From the NCBI GenBank assembly GCA_017431145.1, contig JAFRLQ010000100.1:1-64000 (forward strand): a stretch of DNA of 64,000 nucleotides, in the 5' to 3' direction. The notes under the pieces are model-generated. The model saw only the letters and a program-made list of their open reading frames with translations. It ran no database searches and was not told where the DNA came from. This document shows positions 33,344-42,210 of this stretch, in pieces. The position numbers were made by a program, and so were the translations under genes. This DNA is from Clostridia bacterium (GTDB lineage: Bacteria > Bacillota > Clostridia > Christensenellales > Maliibacteriaceae). Within the stretch, counting starts at the first letter, position 1; each line of letters opens with the position of its first letter.

Positions 33344-34675
33344 CTACACCTCGCGCGCGGACTCGTCGATCGCGCCGTAGATCGCGCGAATGGCGTCGCC
33401 GTAGCAATCATCCGGAACGCCGATCAGAAGATTCAGTTTTCCGGCTCCCTGATTGATCGTGTTGATGGGAACGCCCGCTTCCGCCAGCGCGAGCAGCACG
33501 CGCACGTTCGCGTCGCTGGAATCTGTCGCGCGCTCGCCGATCACGGCGATCATGGAGACGTTCTCCGTAAGCCCGAGATAATCCGGATCGAGCGTTTCGC
33601 GGATCTGCGCGAACACCCTGTCCTTCATCGGCGCCAGAAGATCGCTGCGGATCACCAGCGTGACCGTATCAATCCCGGTCAGATACTGCTCAAAGGGAAG
33701 TTTCAGGTTCTTCAGAATATCCAGGATCACCGCGGCGAATCCGGATTCGTCGCTTACCATGACCTTCTCCACCTGGATCACGGACATCCCTTTTCTGCCC
33801 GCCACGCCCACGATGGGATACTTGGTCTCGCCTCTGGGAAGCTTGCGCACGATGGTCGTACCCGGATCCTCCGGCCGCTCCGTATTGCGGATGTTGATGG
33901 GAACGCCAAGATCCGACACCGGAAGCACCGCGTCCGTATGCAGCACGGATGCGCCCATGTAGGAAAGGGTGCGCAGTTCACGGTAGCTCATGAACTCCAC
34001 GATGCGGGGATCCTCCACGATCCTCGGATCCGCCGCGAGAAGGCCGGACACGTCCGTCCAGTTCTCATACAGTTCCGCGCCGATCGCGGCTGCCGCGAGG
34101 CTTCCCGTGACATCCGATCCGCCGCGGGTGAAGGTATGGATCCTTCCCGTCATATCCGCGCCGTAGTATCCCGCGATGACCGCGTTGCGCAGCGGTCTCA
34201 GGGACGCCGTCATCGTCCGTTTGGTGAGTTCGGCGTTCAGCTTGCCCGACTCGTCGAAGCAGACGCACCACTCCGGATCCACGAAGCTGAACCCCAGATA
34301 CAGCGCAAGGATCTGCGCGTTGATGTATTCTCCGCGGCTCATGACGTATTCCATCTGCGGGTCCTTCGAAAGATGCGCACGAAGCTCTTCGATCGCCGCG
34401 TCCAGGCCAAATCCGATCCCCAGATCCGTCAGGATCTCATCGAACCGTTCTCTGATCTTTCCAAGCGTCTCTTCAAACGGTTCCCCGCGCTGCGCCTGCT
34501 CATAGCAGGCAAGAAGAAGATCCGTCACTTTGATATCCTCAGGGAAGCGTTTTCCCGGAGCGGAGGCGACGATGACGCGCCTTGCGGGATCCTGTTCGAT
34601 GATCGCTTTCACTTTGCGGAACTGTCCCGCGTCCGCCAGAGACGTGCCGCCGAATTTTGCTATGACTGTTCTCAT
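33344..34675 (-). CDS. lysC: Aspartate kinase
   Basis: 443 residues. Phosphorylates aspartate, the entry to lysine, methionine and threonine synthesis. The kinase domain starts with IAKFGGTSLAD, then MSRGEYINAQILALYLG and RIHTFTRGGSDVTGS; two ACT domains (from about 300) sense amino acids. No lysine riboswitch precedes it: only 24 bases separate it from gldA. It lies 18 kb from dapA-dapB-ddh. Confidence 0.93.
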   Translation of the reverse strand: MRTVIAKFGGTSLADAGQFRKVKAIIEQDPARRVIVASAPGKRFPEDIKVTDLLLACYEQAQRGEPFEETLGKIRERFDEILTDLGIGFGLDAAIEELRAHLSKDPQMEYVMSRGEYINAQILALYLGFSFVDPEWCVCFDESGKLNAELTKRTMTASLRPLRNAVIAGYYGADMTGRIHTFTRGGSDVTGSLAAAAIGAELYENWTDVSGLLAADPRIVEDPRIVEFMSYRELRTLSYMGASVLHTDAVLPVSDLGVPINIRNTERPEDPGTTIVRKLPRGETKYPIVGVAGRKGMSVIQVEKVMVSDESGFAAVILDILKNLKLPFEQYLTGIDTVTLVIRSDLLAPMKDRVFAQIRETLDPDYLGLTENVSMIAVIGERATDSSDANVRVLLALAEAGVPINTINQGAGKLNLLIGVPDDCYGDAIRAIYGAIDESAREV

Positions 34676-34699
34676 GTATCCTGTTCTGTCCTCTGTCCT

Positions 34700-35797
34700 T
34701 TATTTCCCGAGCACCGCGCGTCCCAGTCTGTCCGCCGTGCGCATCGCGTCCACGACGTCGTCAGGCGTGACAGGGAAGGGCATGTTGCCCATCGTATCGT
34801 TGTCCGCGCAGGCTGCCTCACCCACCGGGAGAAGATGCTCGCGCGACGTGTCCGTGACGCCCAGCTGCGCAAAGGTCACGGGAAGCCCGATCCGGATCAT
34901 CCATCCCAGGAGATCGTCGAGCTCCTCCTTGGGCATATTCTCCAGCACCAGCTGCGTCAGCGTGCCGAAGTTCACCTTTTCGCCGTGCTGCATATGATGG
35001 CACTCGGCCAGTTTCGTCAGGCCGTTGTGCACGGCGTGCGCGCCCGCAAGTCCGCCGGACTCGAATCCGATGCCGGAAAGAAGCGTGTTCGCCTCGATGA
35101 TCCGCTCCACCGCCTGCGTGCAGGCGCCGGCTTCGATGGCGGCCTTCGCCTTCTCGCCTTCCGCGCGCAGCGTGTCGTAGCAAAGACGCGCGATGCCCAT
35201 GGCGGCGACGCCAACGTTTCCGCCCGCACACGTCGTCGCGCCGGATGCGCAGCAGGCGCGCGCCTCAAAATACGTGGCCATGGCGTCTCCCATGCCTGAA
35301 ACGGTGAGCCTGAGCGGGCTCTTCGCGATGACCGCGGTATCCATCAGGACCATATTGGGGTTCTGCGGGAAGAAGAGGTATTCCTCAAACACACCTTCCG
35401 GAGAATAGATCACGGAAAGGCCGGAGCACGGCGCGTCGGTCGACGCGATGGTCGGCGCCACGATGACCGGGATATGCGCGTAATAGGCGACCGCCTTTGC
35501 CGTGTCGAAGATCTTTCCTCCGCCCACGCCGATGATCACGTCGCGGCGGTTCTCCTCCACGACCCGGACGAGCCGGTCGATCTCGGGTCTGCAGCACTCT
35601 CCGTTGAAAAACGCGAAGAGAACGTCCGCGTCCGCTTCCCCGAAACTTTCGTTGATCTGCGCGCCGAATCGGCGGTATCCGCCCTCCGAGATCAGGCACA
35701 GCGCGCTGTCTCCGAATTTCACGGCATACTCCCCGATCTCATGCATCACACCGGGGCCCTGAATATACTTTGAAGGTGAAATAAAGATGTTTTTCAT
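34700..35797 (-). CDS. gldA: Glycerol dehydrogenase-like (iron-type alcohol dehydrogenase)
   Basis: 365 residues. NAD-dependent polyol dehydrogenase with IGVGGGKIFDTAKAVAYY (nucleotide site) and metal ligands in MGDAMATYFEA, GGLAGAHAVHNGLT and HHMQHGEKVNFG. It oxidises glycerol to dihydroxyacetone; related enzymes use other polyols. The strong GGGAGG start and the short gap to lysC suggest cotranscription, an unusual pairing. Confidence 0.88.
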   Translation of the reverse strand: MKNIFISPSKYIQGPGVMHEIGEYAVKFGDSALCLISEGGYRRFGAQINESFGEADADVLFAFFNGECCRPEIDRLVRVVEENRRDVIIGVGGGKIFDTAKAVAYYAHIPVIVAPTIASTDAPCSGLSVIYSPEGVFEEYLFFPQNPNMVLMDTAVIAKSPLRLTVSGMGDAMATYFEARACCASGATTCAGGNVGVAAMGIARLCYDTLRAEGEKAKAAIEAGACTQAVERIIEANTLLSGIGFESGGLAGAHAVHNGLTKLAECHHMQHGEKVNFGTLTQLVLENMPKEELDDLLGWMIRIGLPVTFAQLGVTDTSREHLLPVGEAACADNDTMGNMPFPVTPDDVVDAMRTADRLGRAVLGK

Positions 35798-35824
35798 ACC
35801 AGTATGCCTCCCTTGCTTCTTGTG

Positions 35825-37354
35825 TCAGGACACCTGTCCCCTGTATTCCATGCAGAGCATCGTCAGATCGTCGAACTGCTCCGCGCCGTTCACGAAACCG
35901 TTCACGGCGGCGCGCACGTTCTTCAGAATCTCACGCGCAGGCGCGTCCGGGTCCTCGTTCAGCGCCGCGACCATCCTGTCTGTGCCGAAAAGCGCGCTGC
36001 TCTTGTCCATCGCCTCCGTTACGCCGTCCGTGTAAAGGAAGAGCTTATCTCCCTTTTCCATCTGCAGGGTGTATTCCCTGTAGCGCATGTCCTCCATGCC
36101 GCCGAGGACGAACCCGTGTCTGTCTTTATACAGTTCAAAGGAGCCGTCTCTCTTTTTCAGCGCCGGGTATTCGTGACCGGCGTTCACCGCGGTCAGTTTC
36201 CCGGTGGAGATCTCCAGGATCCCGAGCCAGACGGTGACGAACATCTGCGCCTGATTGTTGGAGCAGATCGCTTCGTTCGTCCTGTTCAGAATCTCCGCCG
36301 CCGAATTGCCCAGCATCGCGCAGCTCTGAAGGATGATCTTGGACGCCATCATGAACAGCGCCGCCGGGATCCCCTTTCCGGACACGTCTGCCATGACGAG
36401 GCAGAGATGATCCTGGTCGATCAGGAAATAGTCGTAAAAGTCCCCACCGACCTCCTTCGCAGGCTCCATCGTCCCGTACAGATCGAATTCCTCCCTGTCC
36501 GGAAACGCGGGATAAATGTGCGGAATCATGGCGCGCTGGATCTCCTCAGCGGTATTGAGCTCCGTCTGCGTCGCCGCAAGTCTCCTGCTGCGGTCATTGA
36601 AGAGGACGCAGTACATCAGGATCACCGCAAGAAGCGCCGAGCCGTACTGTGTGGCATATCCGTGCGCCCCTTTCGCGATCCCATAATGCACGATGGGGAT
36701 CAGAATAAAGGAAAGAGCCACGATCTTCTGCCTGACAGGCGCGTCGCAGCGGAAAAGCTGCACGATCGTAAGCGGCGCGACGACGATCATGTACAGGTCG
36801 ACCAGCCAGTAATGCGGGAGCCGCTGAAACGCCCCTGCAGCGTCCACCGTAAAACAAATGGGACGGAAAAAGTTCCATATGATGAGCAGCGACGCCGGAA
36901 TGATCAGGATCCGCACGCCCCATTCCAGCCACTTCGCAAATTTCCCTTTAAATCCGAGCATCTCGCGCACAAAGCGGTAGAACCAGTACACCAGCCCGAA
37001 ATCCAGCAGCTTCGTCAAGCTGTTGAGGACAAGATTCACGGTGCGAAGATGCGCCTCGCCCGAAGTGAACCATTCCCACGCGTTCACATAGAACGAAACG
37101 CTCAAAAGAACGATCAGCACGATGAAACGCCGCGTCGACTCCTCCATCAGGCTCTTTCTTGTGCCGATGCAGCCCAGAAAGAGCATCGCGCAGACGAAGG
37201 TGCCCAGCACATCCACGCCCGTGTTGTACATCGCCTTCGCCATCACATCCAGGTCTTTCAGCATCCACACCGCAAACCCGGCCGTTGCCGCCGCGATCAG
37301 AAACAGGGCGGCCATGGAGGTATATCTGATCAGCAGACTTCTTTTTTTACTCAT
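35825..37354 (-). CDS. SpoIIE-type PP2C phosphatase with membrane sensor
   Basis: 509 residues. Seven or eight membrane helices fill about residues 8-255, then a short helical linker (TQTELNTAEEIQRAMIPH) and a PPM phosphatase domain with metal-site motifs GGDFYDYF, MADVSGKGIPAALFM, NAGHEYP and LYTDGVTEA and a final DDLTMLC. Such RsbU-like proteins dephosphorylate anti-sigma-factor antagonists. No RsbW/RsbV pair is adjacent, so the target is elsewhere. Confidence 0.85.
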   Translation of the reverse strand: MSKKRSLLIRYTSMAALFLIAAATAGFAVWMLKDLDVMAKAMYNTGVDVLGTFVCAMLFLGCIGTRKSLMEESTRRFIVLIVLLSVSFYVNAWEWFTSGEAHLRTVNLVLNSLTKLLDFGLVYWFYRFVREMLGFKGKFAKWLEWGVRILIIPASLLIIWNFFRPICFTVDAAGAFQRLPHYWLVDLYMIVVAPLTIVQLFRCDAPVRQKIVALSFILIPIVHYGIAKGAHGYATQYGSALLAVILMYCVLFNDRSRRLAATQTELNTAEEIQRAMIPHIYPAFPDREEFDLYGTMEPAKEVGGDFYDYFLIDQDHLCLVMADVSGKGIPAALFMMASKIILQSCAMLGNSAAEILNRTNEAICSNNQAQMFVTVWLGILEISTGKLTAVNAGHEYPALKKRDGSFELYKDRHGFVLGGMEDMRYREYTLQMEKGDKLFLYTDGVTEAMDKSSALFGTDRMVAALNEDPDAPAREILKNVRAAVNGFVNGAEQFDDLTMLCMEYRGQVS

Positions 37355-37372
37355 TGCTTTCCCTCTCCCGGT

Positions 37373-37771
37373 TCATTCCTGTTCCTGTGCCTGCGCAAGA
37401 AGCGCCAGCCATCTGTCTTCCTCGTCCGGGAACCGGAGCCCTTCGTGGACGGTCCCGTCCTTTTCCGCGACGGTCACCAGCCAGCTCTTCCAGGACCGCT
37501 TCGACTCCACCGCCGTCAATTCCTCCAGCGGGATCTCCGCGTAGGGTCTGGGCCATGTCTTCTGCACGTAGCGGACCGGATGGATCAGGTCCGCAAAGGG
37601 ATGATATCTGAACAGCACGAAACGCCTGTCCGTCAGAACGGCGTATCCGAAACGGTGTCCCCGTCGGAAATACTGGTTGCAAAGACCTTCGATTTGTATG
37701 CTTTCCCCTTCCTCCAGCATGTCCGCGATCATGGAAGCCGTCCGGTCTTTTGTATCATTCGGCATCGTCAT
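37373..37771 (-). CDS. Small bacterial PH-like domain protein
   Basis: 132 residues with one beta-rich domain. YAVLTDRRFVLFRYHPF is the hallmark of bacterial PH-like/GRAM-type proteins, followed by IPLEELTAVESKRSW. Cytosolic, no membrane segment. The ATG at 37769-37771 has GAGGAAA upstream. Probably the first gene of the PH-SpoIIE-gldA-lysC run, with a TATAAT (37800-37805) as likely -10. Function unknown. Confidence 0.6.
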   Translation of the reverse strand: MTMPNDTKDRTASMIADMLEEGESIQIEGLCNQYFRRGHRFGYAVLTDRRFVLFRYHPFADLIHPVRYVQKTWPRPYAEIPLEELTAVESKRSWKSWLVTVAEKDGTVHEGLRFPDEEDRWLALLAQAQEQE

Positions 37772-37967
37772 ACTCACTTTCCTCATGTTCCTGATATTCA
37801 TTATACATGGTTGTATGGAAAAAGGCACACGCATACCGGACGGCACATGTCTTTTTTCCCTTTTTCGCACGGTCATCTTTCCCCGTAATCCTGTATAATG
37901 AAAGAAAACCTGCAATGAAACGGCTGTCCGGTACGTGCAAAGCTCCCGGCCGGCGAAAGGAGCGCAA

Positions 37968-39635
37968 ATGATCAGAAACCCGATTTTCAAAGGATTCAAT
38001 CCGGATCCAGCCATCTGCCGCAAGGGTCCGGACTTCTACGTTGCCGTTTCCTCCTTCGAGTGGTTCCCCGGCATTCCCGTCTATCATTCCCGCGACATGA
38101 AGCACTGGGAGCTTCTGACGCACGTTCTCACAAACGACGTCCAGGCCGATCTGCGCAGTCTTCCCTCCGCAAAGGGGATCTGGGCGCCCTGCCTGACCTA
38201 CTGCGAGGCGGAAGACCTGTTCTATGTGGTCTACGGCATCATGCGCTCCACGAACGCGCGCTACTTCGACGTGGACAACTATCTTATCACCGCGAAGGAC
38301 ATCACCGGTCCCTGGAGCGAACCGGTCTATCTGCATTCGGCGGGGTTCGACGCCAGCATCCTGCACGACGACGACGGCAAAAAATACGTCGTCTCCATGG
38401 AATGGGAGACCCGCACGGAGTATGAAAAGCCCGGCGTCATCAGCGTGGCGGAATACGATCCCGCGGCAAAACAGATCGTCGGATATCCCAAGCGCATCTG
38501 GCGCGGCGGCACGGACCGCGGATGCATCGAAGCGCCGCATCTGACCAAGCACGCCGGCCGCTATTACATCATGTGCGCGGAAGGCGGCACCGGTTACAAC
38601 CACTGCGTGACCATGGGACGCGCCGACAGCGTATGGGGTCCGTACGAAGGAGACCCCTGCAATCCCATCGTGACGAGCGTTCCCGGTGTCTCCTATGAGC
38701 GGCACGATCCCGATCATCTGAAACCCAAGTATTTCAATCCGGATTCCCCGCTGCAGAAAAGCGGGCACGGAAGCTATGTCGATCTGGAAAATGGCGAGAC
38801 ATGGCTCGTGCATCTTTGCGCCCGTCCCTTCGTCACGGACGATCCCGATGAGCGTCAGCGCTACCGCTGCACGCTGGGAAGAGAGACGGCGATCCAGAGA
38901 ATGACCTGGACGGACGACGGCTGGCTGCGCATGGCGGACGGCTCCAATCTGGCAAAACTCGAGGTGGAGTCCTCCTCTCTCCCCGATGTTCCGATGCCGC
39001 AGCTTCCCGCAATGGACGATTTCGACGCGCCGGAGCTTCTGCCCTGCTATTACGCGCCGCGCATCAGCCCCGAAAGCTTCACGGACCTTGCGTCGCGTCC
39101 CGGCTGGCTGCGCATGCGGGGGCAGGAATCCCGCACGTCCATGAACCGGGTGAGCATCCTCGCCCGCAAACTCACGTCTGTCGACGCCGTCGTCACCACG
39201 AAGATGGAGTTCGAACCGGACATCTATCAGCACAGTGCGGGACTCATCCTCTATTACGACAACATGAACTACGTCAATCTGCGCAAGACCGTCATCGATC
39301 CCGAAAAAGGCGTCGAGATCTCCGTCGTGCAGCTGGAGAACGGTGAACGCACCGAACTTCTGGATACCAGCGTGCCCGCGCCGGAGGGCCCCGTCTGGAT
39401 GCGTCTTGAGATCCGCGGCCGCGAGAGCCGGTTCTTCTGGAGCGCGGACGGCGAAACGTACACCGCGATCGGCCCCGTTTTCGACACCAGTAAATTCTCC
39501 GACGAGTACTGCCGCTACGGGGAGTTCACCGGCGCGTTCGTCGGGCTCACCTGCTCAGACCGCATGTTCCGCCGCAAGACCGCTGACTTCGATTTCTTCG
39601 AATACATCGCAAACGAAGACGCCCCCGTCGAATGA
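37968..39635 (+). CDS. GH43 beta-xylosidase
   Basis: 555 residues: five-bladed propeller then a C-terminal beta-sandwich (from about 370), the architecture of xylan 1,4-beta-xylosidases. Catalytic base Asp13 in FNPDPAI, transition-state Asp128 (FDASILHDDD) and general acid Glu188 (CIEAPHL). No signal peptide, so it acts on imported xylo-oligosaccharides; alpha-arabinofuranosidase activity is also possible. The start at 37968 has AAAGGAG. Monocistronic, with a GC-rich stem before the next gene. Confidence 0.9.
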   Translation: MIRNPIFKGFNPDPAICRKGPDFYVAVSSFEWFPGIPVYHSRDMKHWELLTHVLTNDVQADLRSLPSAKGIWAPCLTYCEAEDLFYVVYGIMRSTNARYFDVDNYLITAKDITGPWSEPVYLHSAGFDASILHDDDGKKYVVSMEWETRTEYEKPGVISVAEYDPAAKQIVGYPKRIWRGGTDRGCIEAPHLTKHAGRYYIMCAEGGTGYNHCVTMGRADSVWGPYEGDPCNPIVTSVPGVSYERHDPDHLKPKYFNPDSPLQKSGHGSYVDLENGETWLVHLCARPFVTDDPDERQRYRCTLGRETAIQRMTWTDDGWLRMADGSNLAKLEVESSSLPDVPMPQLPAMDDFDAPELLPCYYAPRISPESFTDLASRPGWLRMRGQESRTSMNRVSILARKLTSVDAVVTTKMEFEPDIYQHSAGLILYYDNMNYVNLRKTVIDPEKGVEISVVQLENGERTELLDTSVPAPEGPVWMRLEIRGRESRFFWSADGETYTAIGPVFDTSKFSDEYCRYGEFTGAFVGLTCSDRMFRRKTADFDFFEYIANEDAPVE

Positions 39636-39692
39636 CCTGTGCGCAGCCGGCCCTCCGGGGCCTGCTGCGTTCCGATATGAGAAAGGATCCGT

Positions 39693-40316
39693 ATGAAAAA
39701 CGCCGAATACTATCTGCGGTACCTTGTGGAAGAGATCCACACGACCGTCGTCGCCACCGTGGATGACGACGGGCTTCCCGTTACCGCCGCGATCGATATG
39801 ATGGACTGCGACGCGGACAGTCTCTATTTTCTGACCGCGAAAGGAAAAGGGTTCTACGACCGCCTCGTGAAGCGCGGCTTCCTCGCGCTTACTGCGCTCA
39901 GCGGCGGAGACACGCTGTCCAGCGCCGCGCTTTCAATTCGCGGAAACGTACGCGAGCTCGGATCCGGAAAGATCCCGGATCTGTTTGAAAAGAATCCGTA
40001 TATGCGCAGCATCTATCCGACGGAGGAATCCATGCGCGCGCTGACCGTTTTTCAGATCTATGAAGGAACCGGAGAATGGTTCGACCTTTCGAAAAAGCCG
40101 ATCGAACGCGTCTCCTTCTCCTTCGGGGGCGCAAAAAAGAAACCGGAAGGTTATTTCATCGGCAGAAACTGCACCGGATGCGGACGATGCGTCGGGGCGT
40201 GTCCCCAGTCATGCATCGACACACGGAACATTCCGTACGCGATCCTGCAGGATCACTGCCTGCGCTGCGGGAACTGTCTTGCCGCCTGTCCGTCCGGCGC
40301 TGTGGAAAGAAGGTAG
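39693..40316 (+). CDS. Pyridoxamine-phosphate-oxidase-like flavoprotein fused to 4Fe-4S ferredoxin
   Basis: 207 residues. Residues 1-140 are a split-barrel FMN-binding domain (IHTTVVATVDDDGLPVTAAID), and the tail has two 4Fe-4S motifs: CTGCGRCVGACPQSC and CLRCGNCLAACP. This pairing suggests electron transfer between flavin and clusters. It lies three bases before the macrodomain gene and shares the ribosome-site region, so it belongs to the ADP-ribosylation operon. Substrate unknown. Confidence 0.8.
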   Translation: MKNAEYYLRYLVEEIHTTVVATVDDDGLPVTAAIDMMDCDADSLYFLTAKGKGFYDRLVKRGFLALTALSGGDTLSSAALSIRGNVRELGSGKIPDLFEKNPYMRSIYPTEESMRALTVFQIYEGTGEWFDLSKKPIERVSFSFGGAKKKPEGYFIGRNCTGCGRCVGACPQSCIDTRNIPYAILQDHCLRCGNCLAACPSGAVERR

Positions 40317-40319
40317 TTT

Positions 40320-41153
40320 ATGAACGAACAGTTTACACAGGACCGTCGTCTGGATTATCTGGTCGAACAGTTCAAGGAAGATTCCGTGCAGTACCGGGGT
40401 TTTGTCACCCCGCAGGATACAGCCGGTAAAAGGAGGCTCCTGCGTTCCCTCATGAACATCCGCATGCCGGGAAAACTGCCCGAAGACGTTCTGGGCGTAC
40501 AGGACGATTATCTGCGGGAACGGATCCGGGAAAACGGGATCGTTACTCTTTCGGATATCCCGCCTCTTTCCGCTTCCGGCAGCAGACATCCCTTTGCGGA
40601 CAGGATCTCCGTCTGGCAGGGAGATATCACGCGGCTTGCGGCCGACGCGATCGTGAATGCCGCCAACTCCCAGATGCTCGGCTGCTTCGTCCCCATGCAC
40701 ACCTGCATCGACAACTGCATCCACACGTATGCGGGCATCCAGCTGCGGGCGGAATGCGCGCGGAGGATGCACGCGCTTCGGGAAAAGTACGGTCCGGAGT
40801 ACGAACAGCCCACCGCTGTTCCGATGCTGACGGACGGGTACAATCTTCCGGCGAAGCATGTGATCCACATCGTAGGACCCGTCGTATCTGGCGCACTGAC
40901 GGCGGAACTGAAGCAGGATCTTGCGGACTGCTACCGGAACACGCTCGATCTGTGTGAAGAAAGCGGCATCCGTTCCGTGGCCTTCTGCTGCATCTCCACC
41001 GGCGTTTTCCGCTTCCCGAACAGACAGGCGGCGAAGATCGCCGTTCAAACCGTCACAGACTGGCTCGCGGCGCATCCCGGCGCCGTGGACAGAGTGATCT
41101 TCAACGTATTCAAAGACGAGGACAAGAAATACTATGAACAGGAACTCAACTGA
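40320..41153 (+). CDS. Zinc-containing macrodomain ADP-ribosyl hydrolase
   Basis: 277 residues. An N-terminal helical region (1-85) is followed by a macrodomain: WQGDITRLAADAIVNAAN (about 99-116) binds ADP-ribose, the GCFVPMHTC segment gives zinc ligands Cys122, His127 and Cys129, and ISTGVFRFP (225-233) closes the pocket. This is the SirTM-linked macrodomain class of Staphylococcus and Streptococcus, which removes ADP-ribose from proteins. It overlaps the sirtuin gene by 20 bases. Confidence 0.9.
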   Translation: MNEQFTQDRRLDYLVEQFKEDSVQYRGFVTPQDTAGKRRLLRSLMNIRMPGKLPEDVLGVQDDYLRERIRENGIVTLSDIPPLSASGSRHPFADRISVWQGDITRLAADAIVNAANSQMLGCFVPMHTCIDNCIHTYAGIQLRAECARRMHALREKYGPEYEQPTAVPMLTDGYNLPAKHVIHIVGPVVSGALTAELKQDLADCYRNTLDLCEESGIRSVAFCCISTGVFRFPNRQAAKIAVQTVTDWLAAHPGAVDRVIFNVFKDEDKKYYEQELN

Positions 41154-42144
41154 ACTTCCGAACGGTTATATGGAAACCATCCGGAAAGGAATCGGCGGTG
41201 TGCGGCGCTTCCGGGGCGGAATGACGCCGGGAACGCTCTCCCGCGAAGAATCCATCGCCCGGCTGAAAGCGGAGCTCGCCACGACGGACGCCGTCGTGAT
41301 CGGTGCAGGCGCGGGGCTTTCCACCGCTGCGGGATTCATCTATACCGGAGAACGGTTCGAAAAATGGTTTCCCGACTTCATCCGTGCCTACGGGATCCGG
41401 GACATGTACTCCGGTGGCTTTTACCCCTACCCCTCCAAAGAGATCTTCTGGGCATACTGGGCGCGTTACATCTATATCAACCGGTATCTGGATCCTCCCA
41501 AGCCCGTCTATGAGGATCTGCTCTCCCTTGTCAGAAACAGGGAGTATTTCGTCATTACGACGAACGTGGATCACTGCTTCCAGAAGGCGGGATTCGACAA
41601 GTCCCGGCTTTTCTACACACAGGGCGATTACGGTCTTTTCCAGAGCACGGATCCGCGGAACCGGAAAACCTATGACAATGAGGAGTGGGTCCTGCAGGCG
41701 ATGCAGGCGCAGGGCTTCCAAAAGAACGCGGACGGATCGTTCGGGATGCCGGAGGACGGCGATATCCGGATGGAGATCCCTTCCGGGCTGATCCCGAAGT
41801 GTCCGGACGACGGATCGGATCTGACGATGAATCTCAGATCGGATGATTCCTTCGTGGAGGACGAAGGCTGGAAAAAGGCGTCCGCGGCTTATTCGCAGTT
41901 TCTGAAAACATACGGCGGACGGCGCGTGCTCTTCCTCGAGATCGGCGTCGGAATGAACACGCCTGTCATTATCAAGTACCCGTTCTGGCAGATGACGCAC
42001 GACAATCCCAGAGCGGTATACGCCTGTCTCAATTACGGTGAAGCGTACGCTCCCGAGCAGATCGCGCGGCAGTCCGTCTGCATCGACGGGGACAGCGCGG
42101 AAGCGATCAGCCTGCTCCTTCAAACCGGCGGAAAGCGCTTCTGA
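41134..42144 (+). CDS. SirTM-class sirtuin (protein ADP-ribosyltransferase)
   Basis: 336 residues. Sirtuin Rossmann motifs are GAGAGLSTAAGF (57-68), TTNVDHCF (142-149) and, where deacetylase sirtuins have the catalytic His-Gly, YTQGDYG: His is replaced by Gln, as in SirTM enzymes that transfer ADP-ribose instead of deacetylating. The zinc module is reduced: PKCPDDGSDLTMNLR keeps one Cys. The family normally modifies a lipoylated GcvH-like carrier, but no gcvH-L or lplA2 is adjacent. The start at 41134 has GAGGA and lies inside the macrodomain gene. Confidence 0.88.
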   Translation: MNRNSTELPNGYMETIRKGIGGVRRFRGGMTPGTLSREESIARLKAELATTDAVVIGAGAGLSTAAGFIYTGERFEKWFPDFIRAYGIRDMYSGGFYPYPSKEIFWAYWARYIYINRYLDPPKPVYEDLLSLVRNREYFVITTNVDHCFQKAGFDKSRLFYTQGDYGLFQSTDPRNRKTYDNEEWVLQAMQAQGFQKNADGSFGMPEDGDIRMEIPSGLIPKCPDDGSDLTMNLRSDDSFVEDEGWKKASAAYSQFLKTYGGRRVLFLEIGVGMNTPVIIKYPFWQMTHDNPRAVYACLNYGEAYAPEQIARQSVCIDGDSAEAISLLLQTGGKRF

Positions 42145-42156
42145 AAAAAGTCATAT

Positions 42157-42197
42157 GCAAAACACGTCACGGAGCACAAGTCCGTGACGTGTTTTGC
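42157..42197. terminator. Bidirectional terminator, 17-base perfect stem
   Basis: GCAAAACACGTCACGGA (42157-42173) pairs perfectly with 42181-42197; T-rich after it. It separates the convergent sirtuin and ZIP genes. Confidence 0.85.
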
Positions 42198-42210
42198 TTG
42201 TTTGCGGCTG

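Noticed and set aside
34676-35824. Lysine riboswitch before lysC
   Set aside because: Only 24 bases separate lysC from gldA, and 27 separate gldA from the phosphatase gene; there is no room for the aptamer.
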